DNA of 64,000 nt from an uncultured Flavobacteriaceae bacterium. Lineage in GTDB: Bacteria > Bacteroidota > Bacteroidia > Flavobacteriales > Flavobacteriaceae. The DNA is taken from assembly GCA_947497145.1 (NCBI GenBank), contig CANMFQ010000001.1:310001-374000 (forward strand), in the 5' to 3' direction. The notes under the pieces are model-generated. The model ran no database searches. It saw only the letters and a list, made by a program, of their open reading frames with translations, and was not told the origin of the DNA. The position numbers and the translations under genes are program-made. The first letter of the stretch is position 1. Each line of letters begins with the position of its first letter. Positions 44,775 to 51,825 of the stretch are shown here, piece by piece.

Positions 44775-44785
44775 AGTATTATTTG

Positions 44786-44858
44786 AGACAAGAATGAGAT
44801 TCGAACTCATAAAAAATGGGTTTGCAAGCCAATGCTTTAACCATTCAGCCATCTTGTC
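44786..44858 (-). tRNA. tRNA-Cys(GCA)
   Basis: Acceptor GACAAGA/TCTTGTC (7/7), D arm GCT...AGC, loop TTGCAAA (GCA), T arm ATGAG-TTCGAAT-CTCAT. The anticodon stem pairs only 3/5 (TTGGC/CCCAT). Confidence 0.72.
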
Positions 44859-44866
44859 AAATTTTG

Positions 44867-44953
44867 CGGAGGGCAAAGGAATTGAGCCTTCACTACCTAG
44901 TGATAGACTCGCTGAGCAGGCGAGCGCAACAAACCATTATTTGCCTACCCTCC
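44867..44953 (-). tRNA. tRNA-Ser(GCT)
   Basis: Acceptor GGAGGGT/GCCCTCC (one wobble), D arm GCAA...TTGC, anticodon arm CTCGC-CTGCTCA-GCGAG (GCT), long variable arm (TCACTAGGTAGTGA) as in Ser, discriminator G. The T loop is CTCAATT instead of TTCRANY. Confidence 0.75.
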
Positions 44954-44960
44954 AGTTGTT

Positions 44961-45025
44961 TTTACTACGTGAGAGTTGAACTCACACAAGTTGTTATTTT
45001 TATACACAGTTACAGTCATCATTTT
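44961..45025 (-). pseudogene. Degenerate tRNA-like sequence at the start of the array
   Basis: A T arm (GTGAG-TTCAACT-CTCAC) with possible 3' acceptor GTAGTAA is clear on the minus strand, but no matching 5' acceptor or anticodon arm is found upstream. Further up there is an isolated anticodon-like piece ACTTTTAAT (~45,045). Confidence 0.4.
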
Positions 45026-45081
45026 AAATTTTATCGGCTTATTAAAAGTGTGCTATTACAAATAGGCTTGTTTTTAGATAT

Positions 45082-45113
45082 AAAAAAAGCATCTCGTTAT
45101 CGGAGATGCTTTG
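45082..45113 (-). terminator. Intrinsic terminator ending the tRNA-array leader
   Basis: Minus strand AAAGCATCTC-CGATAAC-GAGATGC followed by T7. It lies ~180 bp after the promoter module and ~60 bp before the first tRNA-like sequence, so it would attenuate the array unless read through. Confidence 0.8.
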
Positions 45114-45293
45114 TATATATCGTATTGTTGCTATTAGCTCAACATAGAATACACGTCTTTCTCCGTATAGTACAAATACCCCCTTGACGGCTATAAAACT
45201 GTTCAAAACCTTTCGGCGAACTGAAAGAGAGTTTAATTACTTGTATATGTCTTTTTAAAAATTCCATAGGTATGGGTTGTAATTTATATCGGT
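45114..45293 (-). ncRNA. Putative leader RNA / attenuator of the tRNA array
   Basis: About 200 nt between the -7 box (45,295) and the terminator. Contains small hairpins (TGTTG-AGCTAATAG-CAACA; GTAT-TTGTACT-ATAC) and no open frame of note. It could be a stand-alone small RNA or an attenuator; the sequence alone cannot decide. Confidence 0.45.
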
Positions 45294-45294
45294 G

Positions 45295-45394
45295 CAAATA
45301 TGATATTGTTTTTTGAATTACACAAATAAAAAATTAATTAATTTACTGAATATCAATTAGTTACAGGGATTCTAAGCAATAGAATCCCTGTCCG
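45295..45394 (-). promoter_or_regulatory. Promoter module B (tRNA array)
   Basis: Minus strand: CGGACAGG, ATTCTAT, GCTT, AACTA, TGAT, TCAGT, AATTAA, then ATTTTTTATTTG (-33 TTTG at 45326-45323), 20-bp spacer, CATATTTG (-7). The same blocks in the same order precede the rtcB leader at 48,411-48,512. Here the module also contains a perfect 10-bp hairpin (CAGGGATTCT...AGAATCCCTG). Confidence 0.65.
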
Positions 45395-45502
45395 TCGCAT
45401 TGCGGATTTTGAACCTTTTTTACAATCGTCTGTCTACCAATTGTTTCGTGTTTCAATTATCTAGTTTTGTATTTGTTTACTATTTATTCAATTATTTCAA
45501 TA

Positions 45503-46051
45503 TTATTTCTTGTTCTTTTTCTTCCTCTTTTTAGTAGAAGATTTTTTCTTTTTTACTTTGGACTTTTCTAGCTTCAGTTTCTTTTTAATTCTATTTTCTT
45601 CATCCTCAATAAAAGAAAAGTAGTAATCATTAAAGGCGTACTTTTTTGCTTTTTTAAGATGCTTTATAGCGGTCTTATACGCTTGGTTTATTTCTGATAC
45701 ATATGCAGAAAGCCAATATAAGTCTCCTTTTGATATCCCTTTTCTACTAAAAGCAAATGTGATGAGTTTTTTAGCTTTATCAATTTCATCAGCCCAAATC
45801 AAGTACTTTGCATACATAGGGTATACATCTATATAATCGCTGTTTATGGCAATTACCTTATCAAAGCAATCAAAGGCTTCTTCATATTGATGTAAGTTTC
45901 TTGCGTATATAGTACCCAATAGGCAAAGTGCTGCACAATGATTTTCATCGTATGAAAGTGCATAGTTTAATGATTCGCAAACCTCGTCCCAATCATAACC
46001 TGATGCTGCTTTCGCTTTCAAGTAATAGGTGTCTGCTATTGTTAGTGCCAT
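45503..46051 (-). CDS. TPR-like protein with strongly basic C-terminal tail
   Basis: 182 aa. TPR-like helical pairs (SLNYALSYDENHCAALCLLG; EAFDCFDKVIAINSDYIDVY; KTAIKHLKKAKKYAF) followed by ~30 residues almost wholly Lys/Arg/Ser (KLKLEKSKVKKKKSSTKKRK). The tail suggests RNA or ribosome binding. Its ATG overlaps the end of prfH, so it is translationally coupled to the RNA-repair genes. I know no named family; an adaptor in RNA repair is inference. Confidence 0.75.
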   Translation of the reverse strand: MALTIADTYYLKAKAASGYDWDEVCESLNYALSYDENHCAALCLLGTIYARNLHQYEEAFDCFDKVIAINSDYIDVYPMYAKYLIWADEIDKAKKLITFAFSRKGISKGDLYWLSAYVSEINQAYKTAIKHLKKAKKYAFNDYYFSFIEDEENRIKKKLKLEKSKVKKKKSSTKKRKKKNKK

Positions 46052-46734
46052 GATTGTTTTTTTAAATCGTTTTTTAGTTTGTGCCGTTTTTGTTTATAGC
46101 TTTTTGGTGTTTTTTCATGCTTAAAATCTGTTCCTTTAAAAACTCGAACAGGGTTTCCGCGTTGCAAATTCAAATGATTTTCCCATTGGTCTGTTATGCG
46201 TTCTTTTAGCTGACTTATGTTCACCTCGTTTATCTTCTCTTTTAGTCGAGTAATAGCTAGTTTTTTATTTTGATGTTGCGAGCGACTATCCATGGCAACT
46301 ACTTGAACTCCCGTTGGATTATGAATTGCCCGTACTGCTGAGTTTACCTTATTTACATGCTGCCCACCAGGCCCTGTGCTTCGCATTGTTTTAAACACAA
46401 TATCACGGTCATCAACTTGGGTATACTGGGTTAGCTTCAACTCAAAAACACCAATAAACCAATTTTTTCGTTTGTGATATTTTCTAAATGTTGAGGTACC
46501 CACCCATTGAATGGTACCTAGCCATGTTGCTAAAAAAGCAGTGGTGTTATCACCAATTAAGCGAAGGGTTACCGACTGTATGGTGCCATTTTGTATACCC
46601 TTTTCACGGTGTAAAATGCTAGGATAATAGCCTTTTTCTCTGGCTGCTGCTAAAAACAACTTGAGTACTTGAGCTACAACCCAGCTGCATTCTGCTGGGC
46701 CTTTGCCTGCTGTTATTTGAATTATTCTTTCCAT
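46042..46734 (-). CDS. prfH: PrfH, peptide chain release factor H
   Basis: 230 aa. The GGQ catalytic motif is intact (STGPGGQHVNKVNSAVRAIH), followed by the basic RF C-terminus (SRSQHQNKKLA, KQKRHKLKNDLKKQ). It lacks the codon-recognition and N-terminal domains of RF1/RF2, as PrfH does. PrfH pairs with RtcB and releases peptides from ribosomes damaged at the decoding centre so that RtcB can mend the RNA. It starts 9 bp after the rtcB stop. Confidence 0.92.
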   Translation of the reverse strand: MERIIQITAGKGPAECSWVVAQVLKLFLAAAREKGYYPSILHREKGIQNGTIQSVTLRLIGDNTTAFLATWLGTIQWVGTSTFRKYHKRKNWFIGVFELKLTQYTQVDDRDIVFKTMRSTGPGGQHVNKVNSAVRAIHNPTGVQVVAMDSRSQHQNKKLAITRLKEKINEVNISQLKERITDQWENHLNLQRGNPVRVFKGTDFKHEKTPKSYKQKRHKLKNDLKKQSWH

Positions 46735-46743
46735 TGTTATTTT

Positions 46744-48135
46744 TTAAGTATTCATGCGTACAATTTTTGGCGTGAAAGTGCCAATCACTTCTACCAATTC
46801 TTGCTGATTTGCCATCACTTTTTTTATGTTTTTATACGCCATGGGCGCTTCATCAATTCCACCACCGATAAGGGTTACCTCATGTTGTTGTAATTGTTTT
46901 TTAATTTCACTTTGGGTAAAGGTTTCTTTACATTTTCGTCGTGAAAATAAACGCCCTGCACCGTGAGAAGCAGAATTTAAACTAGCTTCGTTGCCTAAGC
47001 CTCTAACTAAATAGCCAGGGGCAGTCATTGAGCCAGGGATGATGCCTAAAGCTCCTTTAGCGGCTGGGGTTGCTCCTTTTCTATGCACAATACATTCGTT
47101 ACCGTTGATGATTTCTTTCCAAGCAAAATTGTGATGGTTTTCAATTTTTACTAGAGGTTTGGCGCCCAACAATTTTGATAAACGTTTGTGAATATCATCA
47201 TGACAAGCCTTTGCATAGTCTCCTGCCAAATTCATTGCTAACCAATATTCTTGACCATCGTGGGTGTTCATATCAAGCCAAGCCAAATGCTGTACATGCT
47301 TGGGCAAGGGACATTGTTTTGTTGCTAAGTAGGTATAATGCTTAGCAATATTTGCTCCTAACCCTCGTGAGCCACTATGTGATAGTACGCCCAAATATTC
47401 GCCTACAGGTAGCTGCCATTCGTTTGTTGCATCAGAAATGGCTACTGCGCCAAATTCTACAAAGTGATTGCCACCACCCGAGGTGCCCAATTGTTTATAC
47501 GCCTTGTCTTTTAATCTTTTTACTAACGGAATTGTTTTAAATTCATCGCGTTCAAAGATTTCATGGTCGTGCTTAATTGCATGGGTTTCCATCATTCCAA
47601 ATTTGGTGTGATTGGCCAAAATACTAGCCAATTGTTGCCTTTTCCCTTTCAAAAATGAAACGGGAATCGGATACATAGTTAAGCACATTCGGCAACCTAT
47701 ATCTACACCCACACCATAAGGTATTACAGCATTGTTGGTGGCTAAAACTCCGCCAATAGGCAGTCCGTAGCCAGTATGCGCATCGGGCATTAAAGCCCCA
47801 GCAACTGAAATTGGTAATTTTAAAGCATCGTATAGTTGGTACTTTGCTTGGTCATCAATTTCGTTTTCACCGTAAATATGAAAGGGTGCTCTATGTGATT
47901 TTAGTTGCTGTTTTTTTACATTAACAGGGTTTACTAAACTCTCTGCAATCTTGCCCCATACCGCATCACCTTTATAGTTTTCTGGATGCAATAAAACATG
48001 CTTTGCTTCCATCAATATTTGTGCTTTCTTTTTTCGTTTTTGATATCTATTAATTTGCCCTAAAGCAATATTGATACTATTGTTTTTTGGAAAGCCTAGT
48101 TTTATTAGGTCTTTTCCACTTAATTTCTTTCCCAT
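46744..48135 (-). CDS. rtcB: RtcB RNA ligase
   Basis: 463 aa. Mn-site and GMP motifs are present: MPDAHTGYGLPIGGV, GVGVDIGCRM, GTSGGGNHFVEFG, HSGSRGLG, ENHHNFAW, HRKGATPA and the guanylylated His in SASHGAGR. RtcB joins 2',3'-cyclic-phosphate or 3'-phosphate ends to 5'-OH ends and so repairs tRNA and rRNA cut by ribotoxins. This copy belongs to the prfH-associated type by context. It lies ~100 bp after a leader terminator and heads rtcB-prfH-TPR. Confidence 0.95.
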   Translation of the reverse strand: MGKKLSGKDLIKLGFPKNNSINIALGQINRYQKRKKKAQILMEAKHVLLHPENYKGDAVWGKIAESLVNPVNVKKQQLKSHRAPFHIYGENEIDDQAKYQLYDALKLPISVAGALMPDAHTGYGLPIGGVLATNNAVIPYGVGVDIGCRMCLTMYPIPVSFLKGKRQQLASILANHTKFGMMETHAIKHDHEIFERDEFKTIPLVKRLKDKAYKQLGTSGGGNHFVEFGAVAISDATNEWQLPVGEYLGVLSHSGSRGLGANIAKHYTYLATKQCPLPKHVQHLAWLDMNTHDGQEYWLAMNLAGDYAKACHDDIHKRLSKLLGAKPLVKIENHHNFAWKEIINGNECIVHRKGATPAAKGALGIIPGSMTAPGYLVRGLGNEASLNSASHGAGRLFSRRKCKETFTQSEIKKQLQQHEVTLIGGGIDEAPMAYKNIKKVMANQQELVEVIGTFTPKIVRMNT

Positions 48136-48231
48136 GATTTAATTTTTAGGAATAGTAGGACCGTTTCCATTACGGAAATAGCCTATTGTGTTTACTAAAA
48201 GTTTCGAAAATTGAACCTAATTGAAAGGCAT

Positions 48232-48267
48232 AAAAAAAAGTCCGAAACATTAAGGCTTCGGACTTTC
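48232..48267 (-). terminator. Intrinsic terminator in the rtcB leader
   Basis: Minus strand AAAGTCCGAA-GCCTTAATG-TTTCGGACTTT then more T. It lies between the rtcB promoter module and the rtcB start, about 100 bp before the gene. Confidence 0.85.
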
Positions 48268-48409
48268 TTTCATAATCTATTGTAGATTTATGTATGTGTG
48301 AAGTCCTGAAGCAAACCTGTAAAAACACCCGGTGTTTTTGATAGGTAATGGCGTGTGATTATATAAGTCATCTACTTCAGTTAATATAAGTTTTGTGCTT
48401 TATTGCGTT
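48268..48409 (-). ncRNA. Putative leader RNA / attenuator of rtcB
   Basis: About 145-175 nt from the -7 box to the terminator. Pairings: CTGAAG with CTTCAG closing a ~70-nt domain that holds a hairpin AAAAACACC-G-GGTGTTTTT. No open frame. Arrangement promoter-structure-terminator-gene is that of an attenuator; a free small RNA is also possible. Confidence 0.5.
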
Positions 48410-48410
48410 G

Positions 48411-48512
48411 CAAACCTAAAACCAATTTTTAATATATGCAAATAAAAATTCAATTTAATTAACTGATAATCAGATAGTTGTGTTTATTTTGAAGCATAGA
48501 AATACCTGTCCG
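48411..48512 (-). promoter_or_regulatory. Promoter module A (rtcB operon)
   Basis: Minus strand: CGGACAGG (48512-48505), TATTTCTAT, GCTT, AACTA, TGAT, ATCAGT, AATTAA, ATTTTTATTTG (-33 TTTG at 48442-48439), 20-bp spacer, TAGGTTTG (-7, exact TAnnTTTG). Homologous to module B before the tRNA array. Confidence 0.7.
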
Positions 48513-48601
48513 TTTTTCAACAGATACCTCCATTCGTTGTAGTGAACTGGGAGTCAAATATTTAGTATTCAATCTTTTCAGCGGTTTTGTAAACGTTATA
48601 A

Positions 48602-48637
48602 GCAAAAAAAAGCGTTCAATTTCTTGAACGCTTTTTG
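48602..48637 (-). terminator. Intrinsic terminator after the S24-like gene
   Basis: Minus strand AAAAAGCGTTCAA-GAAA-TTGAACGC then T8. A strong stem, ~145 bp after the S24-like stop; it separates that transcript from the rtcB promoter module. Confidence 0.88.
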
Positions 48638-48779
48638 AGAATCTATTTTTTACAACCGTATTATCGACTACATTGATATGTAAATAGCTTTTCAGCGTTC
48701 GCTATGTGTTTCAAATAATTTGGCATCTCTTCTATGTTAATTGTTTTTAAATTCAACTATTAAAAATGAGGTATGGCAC

Positions 48780-49067
48780 CTAAAGTATTGCTATTACTTT
48801 GCCATACACATTTTTTGTCCATCCGTTAATTCTTCCGTGATTATTGCCAATAAGCAAACCACGTTTATCATTCTTGCCTTTAACGAGGTGGGTATATACG
48901 TTACCACGTACCTTGCAGAATACGATATCACCAACCTTACAATCTTCCCAGCTAATAGGTGTAAGACGCACAGGCTGTTTTGATTTTATGATAGGTAACA
49001 TCGAATTACCGGGTTCTTTTGAAATGATGGTCTTTCCATCAAGTAATTTTTGAATTTTCCAATTCAT
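48780..49067 (-). CDS. S24/S26-like peptidase-fold protein
   Basis: 95 aa from MNWKIQKLLDGK (a start 13 codons earlier is possible). PGNSMLPIIKSKQPVRLTPI and VGDIVFCKVRGNVYTHLVK, then LLIGNNHGRINGW match the S24/S26 catalytic-domain fold (SM serine motif, downstream K in HLVKG). There is no DNA-binding domain. It could be a self-cleaving regulator partner or a remnant of a LexA-like repressor. It is upstream of the RNA-repair operon on the same strand. Confidence 0.7.
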   Translation of the reverse strand: MNWKIQKLLDGKTIISKEPGNSMLPIIKSKQPVRLTPISWEDCKVGDIVFCKVRGNVYTHLVKGKNDKRGLLIGNNHGRINGWTKNVYGKVIAIL

Positions 49068-49533
49068 ATGTTCAATTTTAAATGTTATGCATACCATTAT
49101 TGGCATGCATATCCTTTAAAATTTTTCAAAAGAACTACGCAACTCATATTATGTATTAAAAAATCTATGTCCACTTAAAATCACTATAAAATAAAACGTT
49201 ACGTAGCATTTTACAATTTCATTTTAAGCTTCATTATGAAGTTTTTCTACATAATTCGGTTTCAATGAACTGCTACAAAGATGCATAATATGAGGGATAT
49301 AGTCAAAAAAAAAATGTGACACAGCTTGTTTTTCTGTTGAATGAGCGCTTAAGAACGAATTCTAGTTGATGCGCAACGAATACTAAAAGAGGGTGATTTT
49401 TAAGTTTGTTCGCAGCTACATTTGATAGCAAATAACAATGAACTCATCTTGACTTTTTCTGTTAGCTACAAAACCATAATGCTGGGTTCTAAAGAAAAAA
49501 GTCAAGACAAGTTCATAATCAAAAACTAAAATC
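49068..49533. other. Divergent intergenic region
   Basis: About 465 bp. On the minus strand a promoter-like pair TTTG / CATCTTTG lies near 49,280-49,315, giving the S24-like gene a long leader (~200 nt). The complete small inverted-repeat element at 49,440-49,514 lies just before the vWA gene. Confidence 0.45.
49440..49514. repeat. Small interspersed element with terminal inverted repeats
   Basis: Left arm GAACTCATCTTGACTTTTTC, right arm GAAAAAAGTCAAGACAAGTTC-type (split GAAAAAAGTC/AAGACAAGTTC), 75 bp overall. Homologous to 57,974-58,046 and to fragments at 961 and 32,840. No coding capacity; MITE-like. Confidence 0.7.
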
Positions 49534-51690
49534 ATGAAACTATTATGTACATTTTTTCTATTGTGTGTCTTTACAACTGGTGTGGCTCAAGATGATGGGA
49601 GCCCTTATTTATATGTGTCTACAAAGCATGCTGTGATACCCCTTAAAGCATCAAAAACCGATGTTCAAATTTCAGGTTCGATTGCGCATGTTCGTATTAC
49701 TCAGGTATATCAAAATTTAGGTAAGCAACCCATAGCCGCCAAGTATGTATTTCCACTTGCTACACAGGCTGCTGTTCATAAAATGCAAATGGCCATAGGT
49801 AATCGTATTATAAATGCTAAAATATTTGAAAAAGAAGCGGCGCAAAAAGTGTATAAAAGGGCATTGAAAGAAGGAAAACGGGCCGCAAAATTAGACCAAA
49901 ATAGACCGAACGTTTTTCAAATGGATGTTGGTAATATTATGCCCAATGATGAAATTACCATTACCATTTATTATACCGAGATGTTACTGCCTGTTGATGG
50001 GGAATATCAGTTTGTTGCTCCTGCTGTAGTTGGCCCTCGTTTTACTGGTGAAAGTACCCAAGCTGAGGCTGGTTTTGAAATGCCATATACGGCAAAGGGT
50101 ATTGCTGATACCTTTGATTTTGATATGATGGTTACCATAAATGCAGGCATAACTATAAAAAGTATTACCTCTAGTAGCCATGAGATAGGTGTTAATTATC
50201 CTAATAGTAAAACGGCAGAAGTCTTTTTGGCAAAAAGTAATAGAAATCCATCGAATAGAGATTTTATTTTGAATTATAACTTACGGGGCAATACGATAGA
50301 ATCAGGACTACTGTTGTACGAGCATGAAGATGAGCATTTTTTTGCCTTTCAAATGGAACCAACCCAGCATATCGCGGTAGCTGATATTCCTGCGCGTGAG
50401 TATCTCTTTATCGTTGATGTTTCGGGTTCTATGAACGGATACCCGCTTGATGTTGCCAAAGGGTTAATGCGAAATTTACTATGTGACTTGAGACCTACAG
50501 ACACCTTTAATGTTCAACTATTTGCATCAAGTAGCACGGTTTTTAGTAGCATGCCTGTTGAAACAAATGCTCAGAATATTGATGCAGCTATTCGCTTTCT
50601 TTCGGAAGGGCAGGGTGGTGGAGGTACACAATTGCTTAGTGCTTTGCAACAGGCGTATAAATTACCAAGAAAAGATACCAGTAGTGCTCGCTCTATGGTG
50701 GTAATAACCGACGGTTATGTGAGTGTAGAAGATGAGGCTTTTGAGCTGATAAGAAATAATTTAAACCAAGCTAATGTGTTCACCTTTGGCATTGGTACAA
50801 GTGTTAATAGACATCTTATTGAAGGTATGGCAAAGGTTTCTAACAGTTTGTCTTTTGTGGCTACCAATAACAGCGAAGCGCAGGAAGTAGCAAAAAGGTT
50901 TAAGAAATATATAGCAAGTCCATTAGTAACTCAAGTAAAAATTAAAGCAGAAGGTTTTGATATGTATGCGGTTACCCCCAGTAGTATACCTGATGTTTTT
51001 GCATCAAGACCCGTTACTGTTTTTGGTAAATACAGGGGCAAGGCTAGGGGTACAATCATAGTAACAGGCTATCAAGGTGGTAAGAATTTTTACCAAGAAT
51101 TTAGGGTGTCACAGGGTAATTTGAGCAAAGCCAATAAGGCCTTGCGTTATTTGTGGGCACGGAAAAAAATTGCGGCTTTAGACGATTATAGAAAATTGTC
51201 TGATACTGCCGAAAGGGACAGCGTTATTGCTTTAGGCTTAAAATATAATCTGGCTACCCAATACACTTCTTTTGTGGCTGTAGATGAAACTGTGGTTAAT
51301 AAAGATGAAGAAATAAAGACGGTGAAACAGCCTTTGCCTATGCCGCAACATGTGAATAATTCAGCGGTAGGGGCAGAAGCCGAAGTTAGTGTTAAAACAA
51401 AATTTACGACATCGTTTAAGGTAGCTTTTGAAGATGATGTAACAAAGACAGTACAAAGAAATACGACCATGCAGTTTAAAGCATTATATGCAAAACTGGT
51501 AATGAAACACCTAGCTAAGAACCAACAATTGCGTTTAAAATTTGATGCTCAGGGTGTGCTAGTTAAGGTTGAAAGCATGGAAAATGGTAAATGGGTGTTT
51601 TCTCAAGTGCTCACCAAAACGTTTTTAGAATCGTCATCAAGGCCGATGAAAATTGCTAAAGAAATGACCTTGACAGTTCGTTTGGGGTGA
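49534..51690 (+). CDS. VIT and vWA domain protein
   Basis: 718 aa with a signal peptide. A VIT domain (LGKQPIAAKYVFPLATQAAV; FEKEAAQKVYKRALKEGKR) is followed by a vWA domain with intact MIDAS (FIVDVSGSMNG) and TDGYVS, then a beta-rich region. Architecture resembles inter-alpha-trypsin-inhibitor heavy chains and bacterial surface proteins that bind matrix or partners through Mg. Single gene with its own terminator. Confidence 0.9.
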   Translation: MKLLCTFFLLCVFTTGVAQDDGSPYLYVSTKHAVIPLKASKTDVQISGSIAHVRITQVYQNLGKQPIAAKYVFPLATQAAVHKMQMAIGNRIINAKIFEKEAAQKVYKRALKEGKRAAKLDQNRPNVFQMDVGNIMPNDEITITIYYTEMLLPVDGEYQFVAPAVVGPRFTGESTQAEAGFEMPYTAKGIADTFDFDMMVTINAGITIKSITSSSHEIGVNYPNSKTAEVFLAKSNRNPSNRDFILNYNLRGNTIESGLLLYEHEDEHFFAFQMEPTQHIAVADIPAREYLFIVDVSGSMNGYPLDVAKGLMRNLLCDLRPTDTFNVQLFASSSTVFSSMPVETNAQNIDAAIRFLSEGQGGGGTQLLSALQQAYKLPRKDTSSARSMVVITDGYVSVEDEAFELIRNNLNQANVFTFGIGTSVNRHLIEGMAKVSNSLSFVATNNSEAQEVAKRFKKYIASPLVTQVKIKAEGFDMYAVTPSSIPDVFASRPVTVFGKYRGKARGTIIVTGYQGGKNFYQEFRVSQGNLSKANKALRYLWARKKIAALDDYRKLSDTAERDSVIALGLKYNLATQYTSFVAVDETVVNKDEEIKTVKQPLPMPQHVNNSAVGAEAEVSVKTKFTTSFKVAFEDDVTKTVQRNTTMQFKALYAKLVMKHLAKNQQLRLKFDAQGVLVKVESMENGKWVFSQVLTKTFLESSSRPMKIAKEMTLTVRLG

Positions 51691-51718
51691 TAGTATTAAA
51701 AAGCCGTTTTTATTTAAA

Positions 51719-51757
51719 AAAAGCTTCGCAAAATTTCTAAAATTTGCGAGGCTTTTG
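51719..51757 (+). terminator. Terminator of the VIT/vWA gene
   Basis: AAGCTTCGCAAA...TTTGCGAGGCTTTT: a long A+T/GC stem followed by T. A perfect 14-bp palindrome GGCTGCATGCAGCC follows at 51,782-51,795. Confidence 0.75.
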
Positions 51758-51825
51758 CATGTATGAAATTGTTTTATTGATGGCTGCATGCAGCCAACCT
51801 TTGGGCTTGTTGTAGTTTCTGGCAA

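Noticed and set aside
44213-45187. Several 60-120-codon frames crossing the tRNA array
   Set aside because: They run antisense through well-formed tRNA genes and follow their arms; not proteins.
45395-45450. tRNA-like piece (AATTGGTAGAC ... GGTTCAAAATCC) upstream of promoter module B
   Set aside because: No acceptor pairing and only a 3-bp T stem; the matching position of module A has nothing similar.
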